DNA of 64,000 nucleotides, taken from NCBI GenBank assembly GCA_038501625.1, contig JAZAYU010000926.1, positions 1 through 64,000 on the forward strand, written 5' to 3'. The notes below the pieces were generated by a model that did no database searches, was not told the origin of the DNA, and worked only from the letters and a program-made list of their open reading frames with translations. Source of the stretch: Corbicula japonica (lineage: Eukaryota > Mollusca > Bivalvia > Venerida > Cyrenidae). The position numbers and the translations under genes are program-made. Positions within the stretch are counted from its first letter, which is position 1, and each line of letters begins with the position of its first letter. This document shows, one piece after another, positions 54,913-63,925 of the stretch.

Positions 54913-55833
54913 ATGTATGTAGTGTTTACAGGTGATTGTATGGTTGATGAATATTATACAATCATAGATTCATGGCCTGAAGTGGGCGGAAAAGCAAATA
55001 TTAAATTTGATAAAATTGAACCGGGTGGAATGACTACTAATGCTTGTTGTATTTTCTCGCAGTTTGGCAATACTGCATATTTACATACAAATTTATCTAA
55101 ACACGATGTATATACCCAAACTATATTAAACGATTTAAAAAAATATAATGTTATTACAGAAAAAATAAATTTTATTGACAGCAAAATAAATCCAAGTACA
55201 TTAATAATTACAGATGGTAAAGAAAGAATAATCTATATTAAAAAGCATGATACTCAATTACCATACTTAAATTTTAATGCATCGGATATCTCTTTCATTA
55301 AAAATGCATCATTTGTATATACTACTCTCCCTATATTAAAATCAACGCCAAATGCCTTATTATTTTTAGAAATGTTAGAAGAACATAATACGCCATTATT
55401 TATAGATGTAGATTCGCAAGTAAGTGAGAGTGATATTAAGTTTATTAAGAAAGCTACCATTATTAGTGTCAATGAACATGGATGTTATAACTTATTTAAT
55501 ACTAAAAATATTAATTTATCGCATTTATTTCCATTGTATGAAGACAAGCAAAGTAATCTAGAAATTGTGTTGTACACTAAGGGTCGCGAAGGAGCAACGC
55601 TGTATAATAATAAGAATATTCAAATAGACAGCAATATTATTTCTGTTAAAAATATTCAAGACACCACAGGTGCGGGTGATTGTTTTAATGCAACATTTTT
55701 ACATTGTTATTTAAAAGAAATGAATCTTACAGATTGCGTAAATATTGCAAACAAGGCGGGTGCCTATGCTACAACATATAAAGGTCCACGACGATGTTTT
55801 TTGCTTGATGATATTTTAAAAGTCAATATATAA
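54913..55833 (+). CDS. PfkB/ribokinase-family carbohydrate kinase (YegV-like)
   Basis: 306 residues. EPGGMTTNACCIFSQFG is the N-terminal PfkB signature and DTTGAGDCFNATFLHCYL carries the anion hole and catalytic Asp. Phosphorylates a sugar or nucleoside. Starts 19 bp after the ARH-like gene, so cotranscribed. Substrate inferred only from context: the product of the ARH-like hydrolase or the nucleoside itself. Confidence 0.88.
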   Translation: MYVVFTGDCMVDEYYTIIDSWPEVGGKANIKFDKIEPGGMTTNACCIFSQFGNTAYLHTNLSKHDVYTQTILNDLKKYNVITEKINFIDSKINPSTLIITDGKERIIYIKKHDTQLPYLNFNASDISFIKNASFVYTTLPILKSTPNALLFLEMLEEHNTPLFIDVDSQVSESDIKFIKKATIISVNEHGCYNLFNTKNINLSHLFPLYEDKQSNLEIVLYTKGREGATLYNNKNIQIDSNIISVKNIQDTTGAGDCFNATFLHCYLKEMNLTDCVNIANKAGAYATTYKGPRRCFLLDDILKVNI

Positions 55834-55843
55834 GCAATAGAAT

Positions 55844-56800
55844 TTAATATGGTATACCTATAGCTTTAGGGGCAGTAGATTTTGACACAAAGCCCGCTAA
55901 GATTAATATTGTGATAATATAGGGTAATATTTCAATAAACTGTATGGGGATTTCTATTCCAAATAATGTTTTACTTTGTAAACGAATTGCAGCTGCATTT
56001 AAAAATCCAAAAAACAGTGTAATGTACATAATTCTTTTTGGCAACCATTTTCCAAAAATAATTGCCGCAAGACTTATAAAACCTTGACCTGCTGTCATAA
56101 AAGGAATAAATTGAGCATTGGTACCTATAGACAAATAGGTGCCAGCTATACCACAAAGAGTTCCACTGCCTAACATGGCTAAATAGCGTAATTTATGAAC
56201 AGAAAAACCTGCAGTTTCTATGGCCTTAGGATTTTCTCCCACACCTCTTAAGTGCAATCCAAAACTAGTTTTCCATAATCCCCAATATACCACAAACACT
56301 AAAATAAACGCTAGATAAGTCAGTAGATTATGCCCCGATAATACTTTAGCATACACATCTCCAATAATGGGAATATTACTTATTAATTTTGCAAATGGCA
56401 AATTGACATTTATCATTCTTGCATTGCTCTCTAAAAACGGAGTTATACCACCATCATGAAATAACAATTTGCTAACTTGAACAGTCGCCCCTGCTATAAT
56501 TGTGTTTATTGCTATACCACTAACTACTTGATCTCCCTTGTAAGTTATGGTTGCAACTGCATGTATCATTGCAAAAATACAAGAAAATACAATGCCTGCT
56601 ATTAATCCTAAGAATGCTGATTGAGTATAAAATGCCACTATTGCAGCGCCAAACGCTCCAACAAGCATCATACCTTCTAAGGCAATATTTAGTACACCTG
56701 CTCTTTCATTAATTAAACCTGCTAACGAGGCCAATAATAAAGGCGTGGTAAGTCTAATTGAAGCACTTAATAATCCTGAAATTCCTATCATAATATCCAT
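55844..56800 (-). CDS. Nucleoside ABC transporter permease (NupQ/BmpG-like)
   Basis: 318 residues, about eight helices. LTTPLLLASLAGLINERAGVLNIALEGMMLVGAF is the hallmark of this branched-chain/nucleoside permease type. Second permease of the importer encoded by 55844-60491. Starts 2 nt after the preceding gene's stop. Convergent with the PfkB gene. Confidence 0.9.
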   Translation of the reverse strand: MDIMIGISGLLSASIRLTTPLLLASLAGLINERAGVLNIALEGMMLVGAFGAAIVAFYTQSAFLGLIAGIVFSCIFAMIHAVATITYKGDQVVSGIAINTIIAGATVQVSKLLFHDGGITPFLESNARMINVNLPFAKLISNIPIIGDVYAKVLSGHNLLTYLAFILVFVVYWGLWKTSFGLHLRGVGENPKAIETAGFSVHKLRYLAMLGSGTLCGIAGTYLSIGTNAQFIPFMTAGQGFISLAAIIFGKWLPKRIMYITLFFGFLNAAAIRLQSKTLFGIEIPIQFIEILPYIITILILAGFVSKSTAPKAIGIPY

Positions 56801-56802
56801 AG

Positions 56803-57867
56803 TTATTTTACCTTTTTTACTTTTTTATTAAAAAATAATTCTTCATACATGTGTTCTAGTGCTCCGGCAAAAAGTATAATTAATCCTTGTATGATTACCA
56901 CAAAATCTCTGTCAATTTTATTGTATTCAAATGCAAGTTCTCCACCTCCTTGAAAAAATGCACCAAACAATATTGCAGCAATCATTATTCCATAAGGATG
57001 ATTTCTACCCATCAGAGCAACTGCTATTCCTGCAAATCCTGCGCCAAGGACAAAATCTTGTATCAATCGATGGTACACACCAGCAATCTCATTAAGTGTA
57101 GTAAAAGATGCTAAACTACCAGAAATTAACATCGCAATAAGCATAATTTTTTTATCTGATATGCCAGCATATCTTGCCGCCTTAGGATTCATACCTAATA
57201 CTTTTATTTCATATCCTATTGGCGTATACTTCAAAAAATAATATGAAACTACACACATAACTATTGCTATAATAAATGATATATTGAGTGGTGTATTGGG
57301 TAAAAACGGAAAAATCTTATTGAGATTAGGAATAAAAGTATTTTTATGAAAATATGCAGTTTCTAAAGAAGCTCCGTCTTTAATTTTATTTAAGATAAAA
57401 ATCATTATTGCAGAAACAATAATATTAAACATTATTGTGGTAATAACTGCATTACTTTTTCGATAAGCTTGTAGATATCCTGCAAAAAGTGCGAGCCCGC
57501 CACCAAATACCATGGCACCTAAAAGTCCTAATGGTATAATTATTATTGGAGGAAGAAATCCTAAATTTATAAAAACAATTGTCATGCCTAATCCACCAAG
57601 ATAACCCTGCCCTTCGCATCCTATATTAAATACCCCAGCTTTTGAGGCAAACATAAACCCTAAAGCCATAAAAATATAATTTGTAGAATAAAATAATGTA
57701 TAAGAAATAGATTCTAAACTTCCAAAGGCCCCTTTAAATAACACGCCCAAAGCTTCAAACGGATTGATTTTTGAAAATAAAAATAAAATTGAACTTACAA
57801 CTAATGCGCTAATAATATTTAACAATGGTATGGATATATTTCTAATTAAATTATTATTTAGTTTCAT
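56803..57867 (-). CDS. Nucleoside ABC transporter permease (NupP/BmpF-like)
   Basis: 354 residues with about nine to ten helices. YIFMALGFMFASKAGVFNIGCEGQGYLGG and GFAGIAVALMGRNHPYGIMIAAILFGAFFQGG match the longer permease of BMP-dependent nucleoside importers. Its start overlaps the ATPase stop by 14 bp, implying translational coupling. Confidence 0.9.
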   Translation of the reverse strand: MKLNNNLIRNISIPLLNIISALVVSSILFLFSKINPFEALGVLFKGAFGSLESISYTLFYSTNYIFMALGFMFASKAGVFNIGCEGQGYLGGLGMTIVFINLGFLPPIIIIPLGLLGAMVFGGGLALFAGYLQAYRKSNAVITTIMFNIIVSAIMIFILNKIKDGASLETAYFHKNTFIPNLNKIFPFLPNTPLNISFIIAIVMCVVSYYFLKYTPIGYEIKVLGMNPKAARYAGISDKKIMLIAMLISGSLASFTTLNEIAGVYHRLIQDFVLGAGFAGIAVALMGRNHPYGIMIAAILFGAFFQGGGELAFEYNKIDRDFVVIIQGLIILFAGALEHMYEELFFNKKVKKVK

Positions 57868-59422
57868 TGTATTTCCAACTTTTACTTATAAGTAATCCTA
57901 ATTTTTCTTTTGTTGCATCTTTAGCATCAAGTTCTCCTGTGATAAATCCATCACATATAGTAATTATTCTATCACTTAAAATCATAATCTCATCTAATTC
58001 TGTTGAAATTAAAAAAATGCTTACACCATTTTCTCGCATTTTTAATATGTGATTATAAATTGATTCAATTGCACCAACATCAACACCACGAGTAGGGTTT
58101 GCAATTATTAAAGTTTGTGGGTGTTGACTAAATTCTCTTGCAATAATTATTTTCTGTTGGTTACCACCAGAAAACTGTACTACCGGAAATTTCTCGCTGT
58201 GAGCTGGTCTTATATCAAATTCTTTTACATTTTCTGAGTAATAATCTTGTATGTTGAAATAAGAATAAAATCTATGGTTCAAGAATTGTGAGCTATGATG
58301 GTATCCTAATATGATATTTTCTTGAGCTGTCATATTTAGTATCATTCCTTCTTTAGTTCTATCTTCTGGTACAATTCCGACACCAAGTTGTCTTATAAAA
58401 GATGAATTTTTGAATTTTTTAGCTTCTAATTTTTTAGACCCATAATAAATATCTCCGGTTTGTATCTGTTCTATCCCAGTTAATAAATTTATTAATTCAT
58501 TTTGACCATTACCAGAAACTCCAGCAAGACCTAAAATTTCACCCTGTCTAATAGTAAATGATACATCTTTTAGTCTTTCAATATGATCTTTATCTTTATA
58601 AGATATATGTTTTACTTTTAAAAGTTCATTACCTAATGCAACAGGCTTTTTATCTACTTGTAATATTACTTCTCTCCCTACCATTTCTGAAGCTAAAAAT
58701 TTTTCGGTACAATCTTTAGTGCTGTGAGTGTTAACAACTTTTCCCTGCCTCATTACAGTTACGCTATCAGTAATTTCTAAAATTTCTTGAAGTTTATGTG
58801 TGATAATAATAATAGTATGCCCATTCTTATTAAGTTTTTTTAATATTTTAAACAAATTTTTTGTTTCTTGTGGAGTAAGTACACCCGTGGGTTCATCAAA
58901 TATCAAATACCTAGAGTTTCTATATATTATTTTTATTATTTCTATTTGTTGTCTCATCCCCACAGAAAGGTCTTCTACTGGAATATGTAGATCAAAGTTG
59001 AAACCATAATCAACAAACAATTTTTCTATTTGCTTCTCTGCAGAATCAAGTAATTTTGATAAATTATTGTAGCCTTTAGTTCCTAATACAATATTTTCAA
59101 GCGCAGTATAATTTTCTATCAGCATAAAATGCTGATGTACCATACCAATTCCAAGGTTGATTGCATCTTGAGCATTCTTAAATGATATTGTATTACCATT
59201 TACTAGTATGTTTCCTGAATCTGCCTGAATCAACCCAAACAATATTGACATGAGGGTTGACTTACCCGCACCATTTTCTCCAATAATGCCATGTATACTT
59301 GCTTCTTTAATAGCAAAACTAATATCAACATTTGCAGATACAGTACCAAATACTTTATTAATATTATTAAATTCTATTGCGTTATTTTTCAGAGCATGTA
59401 GTAATTTGGTACTGTTTTGCAT
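57854..59422 (-). CDS. Nucleoside ABC transporter ATPase, double domain (NupO/BmpE-like)
   Basis: 522 residues with two nucleotide-binding domains. First: Walker A GENGAGKST, signature LSVGMRQQ, FDEPTGVL. Second: degenerate P-loop GVSGNGQNE, signature FSGGNQQKIIIAREF, with ANPTRGVDVG in place of the usual Walker B pattern. Fused double ATPases of this sort serve ribose/nucleoside importers. GAGG precedes the ATG. Confidence 0.92.
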   Translation of the reverse strand: MQNSTKLLHALKNNAIEFNNINKVFGTVSANVDISFAIKEASIHGIIGENGAGKSTLMSILFGLIQADSGNILVNGNTISFKNAQDAINLGIGMVHQHFMLIENYTALENIVLGTKGYNNLSKLLDSAEKQIEKLFVDYGFNFDLHIPVEDLSVGMRQQIEIIKIIYRNSRYLIFDEPTGVLTPQETKNLFKILKKLNKNGHTIIIITHKLQEILEITDSVTVMRQGKVVNTHSTKDCTEKFLASEMVGREVILQVDKKPVALGNELLKVKHISYKDKDHIERLKDVSFTIRQGEILGLAGVSGNGQNELINLLTGIEQIQTGDIYYGSKKLEAKKFKNSSFIRQLGVGIVPEDRTKEGMILNMTAQENIILGYHHSSQFLNHRFYSYFNIQDYYSENVKEFDIRPAHSEKFPVVQFSGGNQQKIIIAREFSQHPQTLIIANPTRGVDVGAIESIYNHILKMRENGVSIFLISTELDEIMILSDRIITICDGFITGELDAKDATKEKLGLLISKSWKYNETK

Positions 59423-59450
59423 GCAACCTCAAATTCAGTAAAAAATATTT

Positions 59451-60491
59451 TTAATATTGGCAACTATTTGTAGCAATAAAATCAGTTACTTGTATTTTAC
59501 CATTTTTAATATCGGTTTCAATAGAACTTAATTTTTGTTTAGTTGATTCTGAGATAAGGTTTTTATTATACTCATCTAATGCCCAACCAACGCCATTATT
59601 TTCTATCCCCATACTTATGATGCCCGCTTTCCATGTGCCATTTTTTGCATCCATAAGTGTTTTATATACTGCTACATTGACATTTTTTAACATAGAAGTA
59701 AGCATAGTTCCAGGATGCAAATAGTTTTGATTTGAATCAACTCCTATAGCAAATTTTCCTTCTTCTTTTGCTACCCTATACACACCTAATCCTGTACCTC
59801 CAGCAGCAGCAAATACCACATCAACACCTTGCTCAAATTGTGCTTTTGTTAATTCTCCACCTTTACTAGGGTTTGCAAATGCTTCTACTGTAGAACCTGT
59901 CATATTCATTATTACCGAAATATTTTTATTGATATATTTTACACCTTCAGCATACCCACAATAAAAACTTCTAATAACGGGTATATCCATACCACCTATA
60001 AACCCAACTTTTTTAGTTTTAGTAGTTAACGCAGCAATAGCACCCACAAGAAAAGCACCTTGTTCTTGCTTAAATAATATAGATTGAACATTATCACCTT
60101 GCGCCACGGTATCAATAATAACAAATTTTGTATTTGGATATTTTTTAGCAATATCTTCAACAGATTTTGTAAAATTATAACTAATAGCAATAATAGGGTC
60201 ATACCCCTCGTTTGCCATTTTTAATATCGTTTTTTCACCAAATGCAGTGTTTTCTGGTTCAACTTCTTTTACCTGTACACCAGTCTCTGATACAAACTGT
60301 TTTATACCATTATAAATACCCTCATTAAAAGACTTATCAAATTTATTCGGGCCTGAGTATACAACCCCCGGCTTTAATTTACTTGCCGAAGTTTGATTTT
60401 CTTCGGTTCCGCTTGCAAATATTAAAGAATTAATAAGTGCTAAAAGTAATACTACCATAACGATAGATATTTTTGTACTGTGATTTTTCAT
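59451..60491 (-). CDS. BMP-family nucleoside-binding protein (PnrA-like)
   Basis: 346 residues from ATG 60491 with GGAGG upstream. Signal peptide without a lipobox cysteine (LIFASGTEENQ), so probably periplasmic. KPGVVYSGPNKFDKSFNEGIYNGI, KFVIIDTVAQGDNVQSILFKQEQGAFLVGAIAALTTK and VGFIGGMDIPVIRSFYCGYAEGVKYI follow the BMP/PnrA purine-nucleoside receptor pattern. First gene of the transporter operon; promoter overlapped by operator site 2. Confidence 0.92.
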   Translation of the reverse strand: MKNHSTKISIVMVVLLLALINSLIFASGTEENQTSASKLKPGVVYSGPNKFDKSFNEGIYNGIKQFVSETGVQVKEVEPENTAFGEKTILKMANEGYDPIIAISYNFTKSVEDIAKKYPNTKFVIIDTVAQGDNVQSILFKQEQGAFLVGAIAALTTKTKKVGFIGGMDIPVIRSFYCGYAEGVKYINKNISVIMNMTGSTVEAFANPSKGGELTKAQFEQGVDVVFAAAGGTGLGVYRVAKEEGKFAIGVDSNQNYLHPGTMLTSMLKNVNVAVYKTLMDAKNGTWKAGIISMGIENNGVGWALDEYNKNLISESTKQKLSSIETDIKNGKIQVTDFIATNSCQY

Positions 60492-60514
60492 TTTTCCTCC
60501 TATATCACACATGT

Positions 60515-60534
60515 TGTGTATATGATTATATATA
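60515..60534 (+). promoter_or_regulatory. Operator-like palindrome, site 2
   Basis: TGTGTATATGATTATATATA, 18 of 20 identical to the reverse complement of site 1. It overlaps the -10 and predicted start of the BMP operon promoter. Confidence 0.7.
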
Positions 60535-60560
60535 TTACTATATCACATGCATTTTGTCAA
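60532..60560 (-). promoter_or_regulatory. Sigma70 promoter of the BMP-ABC transporter operon
   Basis: On the minus strand TTGACA (60555-60560), 17-bp spacer, TAATAT (60532-60537), about 40 bp before the BMP start codon. Confidence 0.72.
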
Positions 60561-60584
60561 CATCAAACTGCGAGTGGTACATAT

Positions 60585-61676
60585 TTATTTTAATAGAAAT
60601 AACAGCAATTGATTAGCGTCATCATCTTTCAGAAAACCAAAATTATCATCAGCTACAAATAGTAAAGTTTTGTTTCCATTAATTTTAGGACCAAAACTTA
60701 CTCCCTCAATATTTCCAATTTTTATACCTAATGTTGAAAAATCTAATAATTTTGTTTTTGTAGCGGGTATAATATTTTCTGTAGTTACTAATAATGAATC
60801 AATTTGAGATATATCACTTGCATTAGAGATATCTACTAAATAGACAATAATAGTAAACCCTAAACCGCTTGCATAAGAACGCTCAATGGCTAGTAAAGTA
60901 GTATCATTAAGCGCTAATAATTCTGCTAGTCCATTATCATTCCAGTTTGGTTCTTGTGTTGGTGCCTTTGGTATTTTTGAAACATTATATAAATATTCTG
61001 CTTCTTTTTTGCCAGTTGTTACATCATATTTCATAATTCTTACTGGACTACCATTATCAATTGATGCTGGTTTGCCATCTTGAATTAATGCTGTTTCTGT
61101 TGCAACAAACATTTTTTTATAATTATTAGCAAATGTAATACTTTCAAAAGCTTTATTATGTACAATGCCTGTTTTCTTATCTGAAGATGGAAAATATTTC
61201 TTATCTAGATCAAATTCATTGATAAATGTGCCATCAAAATTCATTACACGAATGAAGGGAGAAATTAATTGCTTTGCATTTCCTTCACTAACCCAATAAA
61301 AATTTTTTGATATAGGATTATATCGAATGCCCTCTGGGCCAGTGCTGTTTTCTTGAAATGCTATATTTCCTTTATCTAAAATATTTATTATACTATTAAT
61401 TTTTAAATCATTAATTCCATTTTTATCGATATTTAGGGTAATTTCATAAAATCGAGGGTGTTTACCATCATCACTTATAGTATAATATAATTCTTTTTCA
61501 GAATTATAATCAATACCAGAAATACCCCCATATACGGTATCGTTATATATGGTATTAATAGGAATAGATTTTTCTCCTAAAAACACCAATGTGTAATTGG
61601 TCTTATTATTAGAATTATTACTTACGCATGAAAATATACTAATAACAGACAACAAAATAAATATGAACTTTCTCAT
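60585..61676 (-). CDS. Phytase-like (esterase-like activity of phytase) lipoprotein
   Basis: 363 residues. Lipobox FSCVS. Beta-propeller-like sequence: GGISGIDYNSEKELYYTISDD, NSTGPEGIRYNPISKNFYWVSEG, FESITFANNYKKMFVATE, NDNGLAELLALNDTTLLAIERS. This pattern matches the phytase-like family, members of which are predicted extracellular esterases or phosphohydrolases. AAGGAGG upstream. It precedes the BMP gene by 93 bp on the same strand and has its own operator-like site, so it may prepare a substrate outside the cell for the nucleoside importer. Confidence 0.8.
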   Translation of the reverse strand: MRKFIFILLSVISIFSCVSNNSNNKTNYTLVFLGEKSIPINTIYNDTVYGGISGIDYNSEKELYYTISDDGKHPRFYEITLNIDKNGINDLKINSIINILDKGNIAFQENSTGPEGIRYNPISKNFYWVSEGNAKQLISPFIRVMNFDGTFINEFDLDKKYFPSSDKKTGIVHNKAFESITFANNYKKMFVATETALIQDGKPASIDNGSPVRIMKYDVTTGKKEAEYLYNVSKIPKAPTQEPNWNDNGLAELLALNDTTLLAIERSYASGLGFTIIVYLVDISNASDISQIDSLLVTTENIIPATKTKLLDFSTLGIKIGNIEGVSFGPKINGNKTLLFVADDNFGFLKDDDANQLLLFLLK

Positions 61677-61733
61677 ATTGTCCTCCTTAATTTAATAGTT
61701 TGTTATGCATACATATTTTACTTTTACATAATG

Positions 61734-61753
61734 TATATATATGCTTATACATA
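61734..61753 (+). promoter_or_regulatory. Operator-like palindrome, site 3
   Basis: TATATATATGCTTATACATA, 18 of 20 identical to the reverse complement of site 1, beside a minus-strand TATAAT (61755-61760) upstream of the phytase-like gene. Confidence 0.62.
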
Positions 61754-61821
61754 TATTATATAGTTTTTTTAATATTTAATCTGCTTTTTTTAATAACTAC
61801 TATAATTTTTTTAATAACTTC

Positions 61822-61827
61822 TATAAT
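61822..61827 (+). promoter_or_regulatory. -10 box of a probably leaderless promoter
   Basis: TATAAT, 6 nt, then ATG 61834; no Shine-Dalgarno sequence and no good -35. Confidence 0.55.
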
Positions 61828-61833
61828 TAATGT

Positions 61834-63171
61834 ATGAAGCGAATTGAAATGCATGGTCTTGGGCTTGAAGTCCCATTAAAGATAGTTGAGGTCGATGTGC
61901 CGAAGTTGAGTTCGGGCTCTCTGGCGGGTGCGGGTGAAATATCAAGCACCGGCGGTACGGACACACCGACTGGCGCAGGCGGAAGTCTGGGCGCGAAGGC
62001 TAGCGTTGGTGCGAATGAAATATCAAGCACCGGCGGTACGGATACACCGACTGGCGCAGGCGGAAGTCTGGGCGCGAAGGCTAACGTTGGTGCGAATGAA
62101 ATATCAAATGCCGGCGCGACGGATACACCGACTGGCGCAGGCGGAAGTCTGGGCGCGAAGGCTAGCGTTGGTGCGAATGAAATATCAAATGCCGGCGCGA
62201 CGGAAACTTATCAAACGGCGGGCGACTATCAAGTTCTGATTAAGACAAAAGCCTTCTCTATAAACCCTGTCGATATCAAAACGAGAAATGGCAAGGCTGT
62301 GTATGAACGAATAAAACCTTTTGCTCCGGTGGTGTTGGGGTGGGATGTTGCGGGAATTATCGTCGAAGTTGGCAAGGCCACAGATGGCGCCGCAATGGCA
62401 AGCGGCGGCGGTATCGTTGGCGCCGCAATGGCAAGCGGCAAATTGGGTGCGGTGCCGGATGGTACCGCGCCTAAATTCAAAGTTGGCGACGAGGTCTTTG
62501 GTATGGTAAACTTTCCGGGGCACGGGCAGTGTTATGCCGAATATGTAATTGCACCGGCAAGTCATCTGGCACTCAAGCCAAAAAATATTTCGTTTGAACA
62601 TGCGGCGGCGGCATCGTTGGCAACGCTGACTCCCCTTCAAATATTTAAACGACACCTCCGCAAAAATAATAAGGTGTTTATACAAAGTGCAGGCGGAGGC
62701 GTGGGGCATTTTGCGGTGCAGATTGCCAAACTAATGGGGGCTTATGTCATAGGAACTGCGTCGGCGCATAACGAGTCTTTTGTGCGCGGTTTGGGTGCAG
62801 ACCAGTTTATAAACTATCAAACTACTGCGTTTGAGGATGAGCTTTCTGACATTGACTTTGCCATAGATACGATGGGCGGTGATATTTTAGAGCGCACGGT
62901 AAAAATTATGAAACCTGGTGGCGCAATTATTTGTATTACTTCTGGCTCGAAAGACAAACTTGCCTCGCTTGGTGCCGACAAAAATGTAAGTGTAAATTAT
63001 GAACAAGTGCGCAGCAATGGCGAAGACATGCAGCAGATTGCCACTTGGCTTGCTGAAAAAAAACTTATTGCGCATGTGTCGCAGGTCTATGAATTTAGCG
63101 AAATTGAGCAGGCTCATCAGTATATTGTTAATGGTCATACTCGCGGTAAAATTGTAGTGAGAGTTGGGTAG
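61834..63171 (+). CDS. MDR zinc-independent alcohol dehydrogenase/quinone reductase-like protein with two inserts
   Basis: 445 residues against about 330 for the family. SINPVDIKTRNG, VLGWDVAGIIVEVG, VFIQSAGGGVGHFAVQIAKLMGAYVIGTAS and IVNGHTRGKIVVRV identify a quinone oxidoreductase-type MDR enzyme using NADPH. Insert 1 (residues about 35-125) is three and a half 27-residue units rich in Gly/Ala/Thr, between VEVDVPKLSSG and DYQVLIK. Insert 2 (about 182-213) carries GAAMASG twice, before FKVGDEVFG. Without them the length is normal. Stands alone, divergent from the phytase-like gene. Confidence 0.88.
   Translation: MKRIEMHGLGLEVPLKIVEVDVPKLSSGSLAGAGEISSTGGTDTPTGAGGSLGAKASVGANEISSTGGTDTPTGAGGSLGAKANVGANEISNAGATDTPTGAGGSLGAKASVGANEISNAGATETYQTAGDYQVLIKTKAFSINPVDIKTRNGKAVYERIKPFAPVVLGWDVAGIIVEVGKATDGAAMASGGGIVGAAMASGKLGAVPDGTAPKFKVGDEVFGMVNFPGHGQCYAEYVIAPASHLALKPKNISFEHAAAASLATLTPLQIFKRHLRKNNKVFIQSAGGGVGHFAVQIAKLMGAYVIGTASAHNESFVRGLGADQFINYQTTAFEDELSDIDFAIDTMGGDILERTVKIMKPGGAIICITSGSKDKLASLGADKNVSVNYEQVRSNGEDMQQIATWLAEKKLIAHVSQVYEFSEIEQAHQYIVNGHTRGKIVVRVG
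61936..62210. repeat. 81-bp tandem repeat, 3 full copies plus partial, in frame inside the MDR gene
   Basis: Copies begin at 61936, 62017, 62098 and 62179 (partial), all exactly 81 bp apart. They differ mainly by STGG/NAGA variants. Strongly GC-rich relative to the genome. Confidence 0.96.
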
Positions 63172-63250
63172 AGGATAGTGGAAACATTACCCAATATAAC
63201 ATATCTATTTGAATTTTTTATATTAAAAAACTTTTATGTGTTAAAGTAAA

Positions 63251-63649
63251 TTATGGGGCTGTGTAAGGAGATTTTACTTGTTGTTTGTTTATTTCTATAG
63301 TTTTGGGCAATCTAGATAAAGTAACAATGTCCTGTTTTATTTTTTTTATAACAAATCTTTCTGGATTTATTCTTTTAATTTCTGAAAACGCTCCCCCCGT
63401 TTTTTGAACACCTAAAGGTAATAAGATTAGTATTTTTTTGTTTGTTTCTTCTAAAATATATTTTATTATAGGAATAAAATCGGTATCATTTGTTACTAAA
63501 ACAATCTTCTCTACATTTTTTTTATGAATATCATGGACAACTTTAATTCCAATAGAGACATCGGTTTCTTTTTCTTCATGTCTTAGTTCTTGAATATCGT
63601 TTTTACAATGTCTACAATTGTTCTTTAAGCGATTGCCAAAGTTTTGCAA
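63251..63649 (-). pseudogene. NYN-domain (LabA/DUF88-like) protein, N-terminus missing
   Basis: 132 residues from a TTG, with no ATG or ribosome-binding site. EEKETDVSIGIKVVHDIHKK, IVLVTNDTDFIPIIKYILEE and KKILILLPLG match the second half of NYN (PIN-like) nuclease domains, with acidic residues of the metal site (TD, DTD) present. The expected first half with its own Asp is absent and an in-frame stop lies 12 codons upstream. Either a remnant or a frameshifted gene. Confidence 0.6.
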
Positions 63650-63700
63650 TTTGATTTTGACCAGGCAGCTCTTTTATAATTATAGTACAAAGATTCTACC

Positions 63701-63925
63701 TTAGCTATTAGATTCAAATTCTTCTTTAGTAGTTAATTGATTATAAAAAGCGTTTATGTTAAAATAAGGATCTTTTTCAACTTTATCATTTACGTAAACT
63801 TTTAAACAATCTTTATTTAAAGAAGTGTTATCAGGTAAAAACCATATTGAACTTTTTTCTATCAATTTATTAAATTTCTCTATAGTCATCATATTATACA
63901 TCTGGCTACCTATATTATACGACAT
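63701..63925 (-). CDS. Short hypothetical protein, possibly a truncated gene
   Basis: 74 residues. The start is uncertain: ATG 63925, or the internal ATG opening MTIEKFNKL. IEKFNKLIEKSSIWFLPDNTSLNKD vaguely recalls the N-terminal part of DUF2971-type proteins, far shorter than that family. TATAAT boxes lie around it. May be a remnant together with the NYN fragment. The rest to 64000 holds no gene. Confidence 0.35.
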   Translation of the reverse strand: MSYNIGSQMYNMMTIEKFNKLIEKSSIWFLPDNTSLNKDCLKVYVNDKVEKDPYFNINAFYNQLTTKEEFESNS

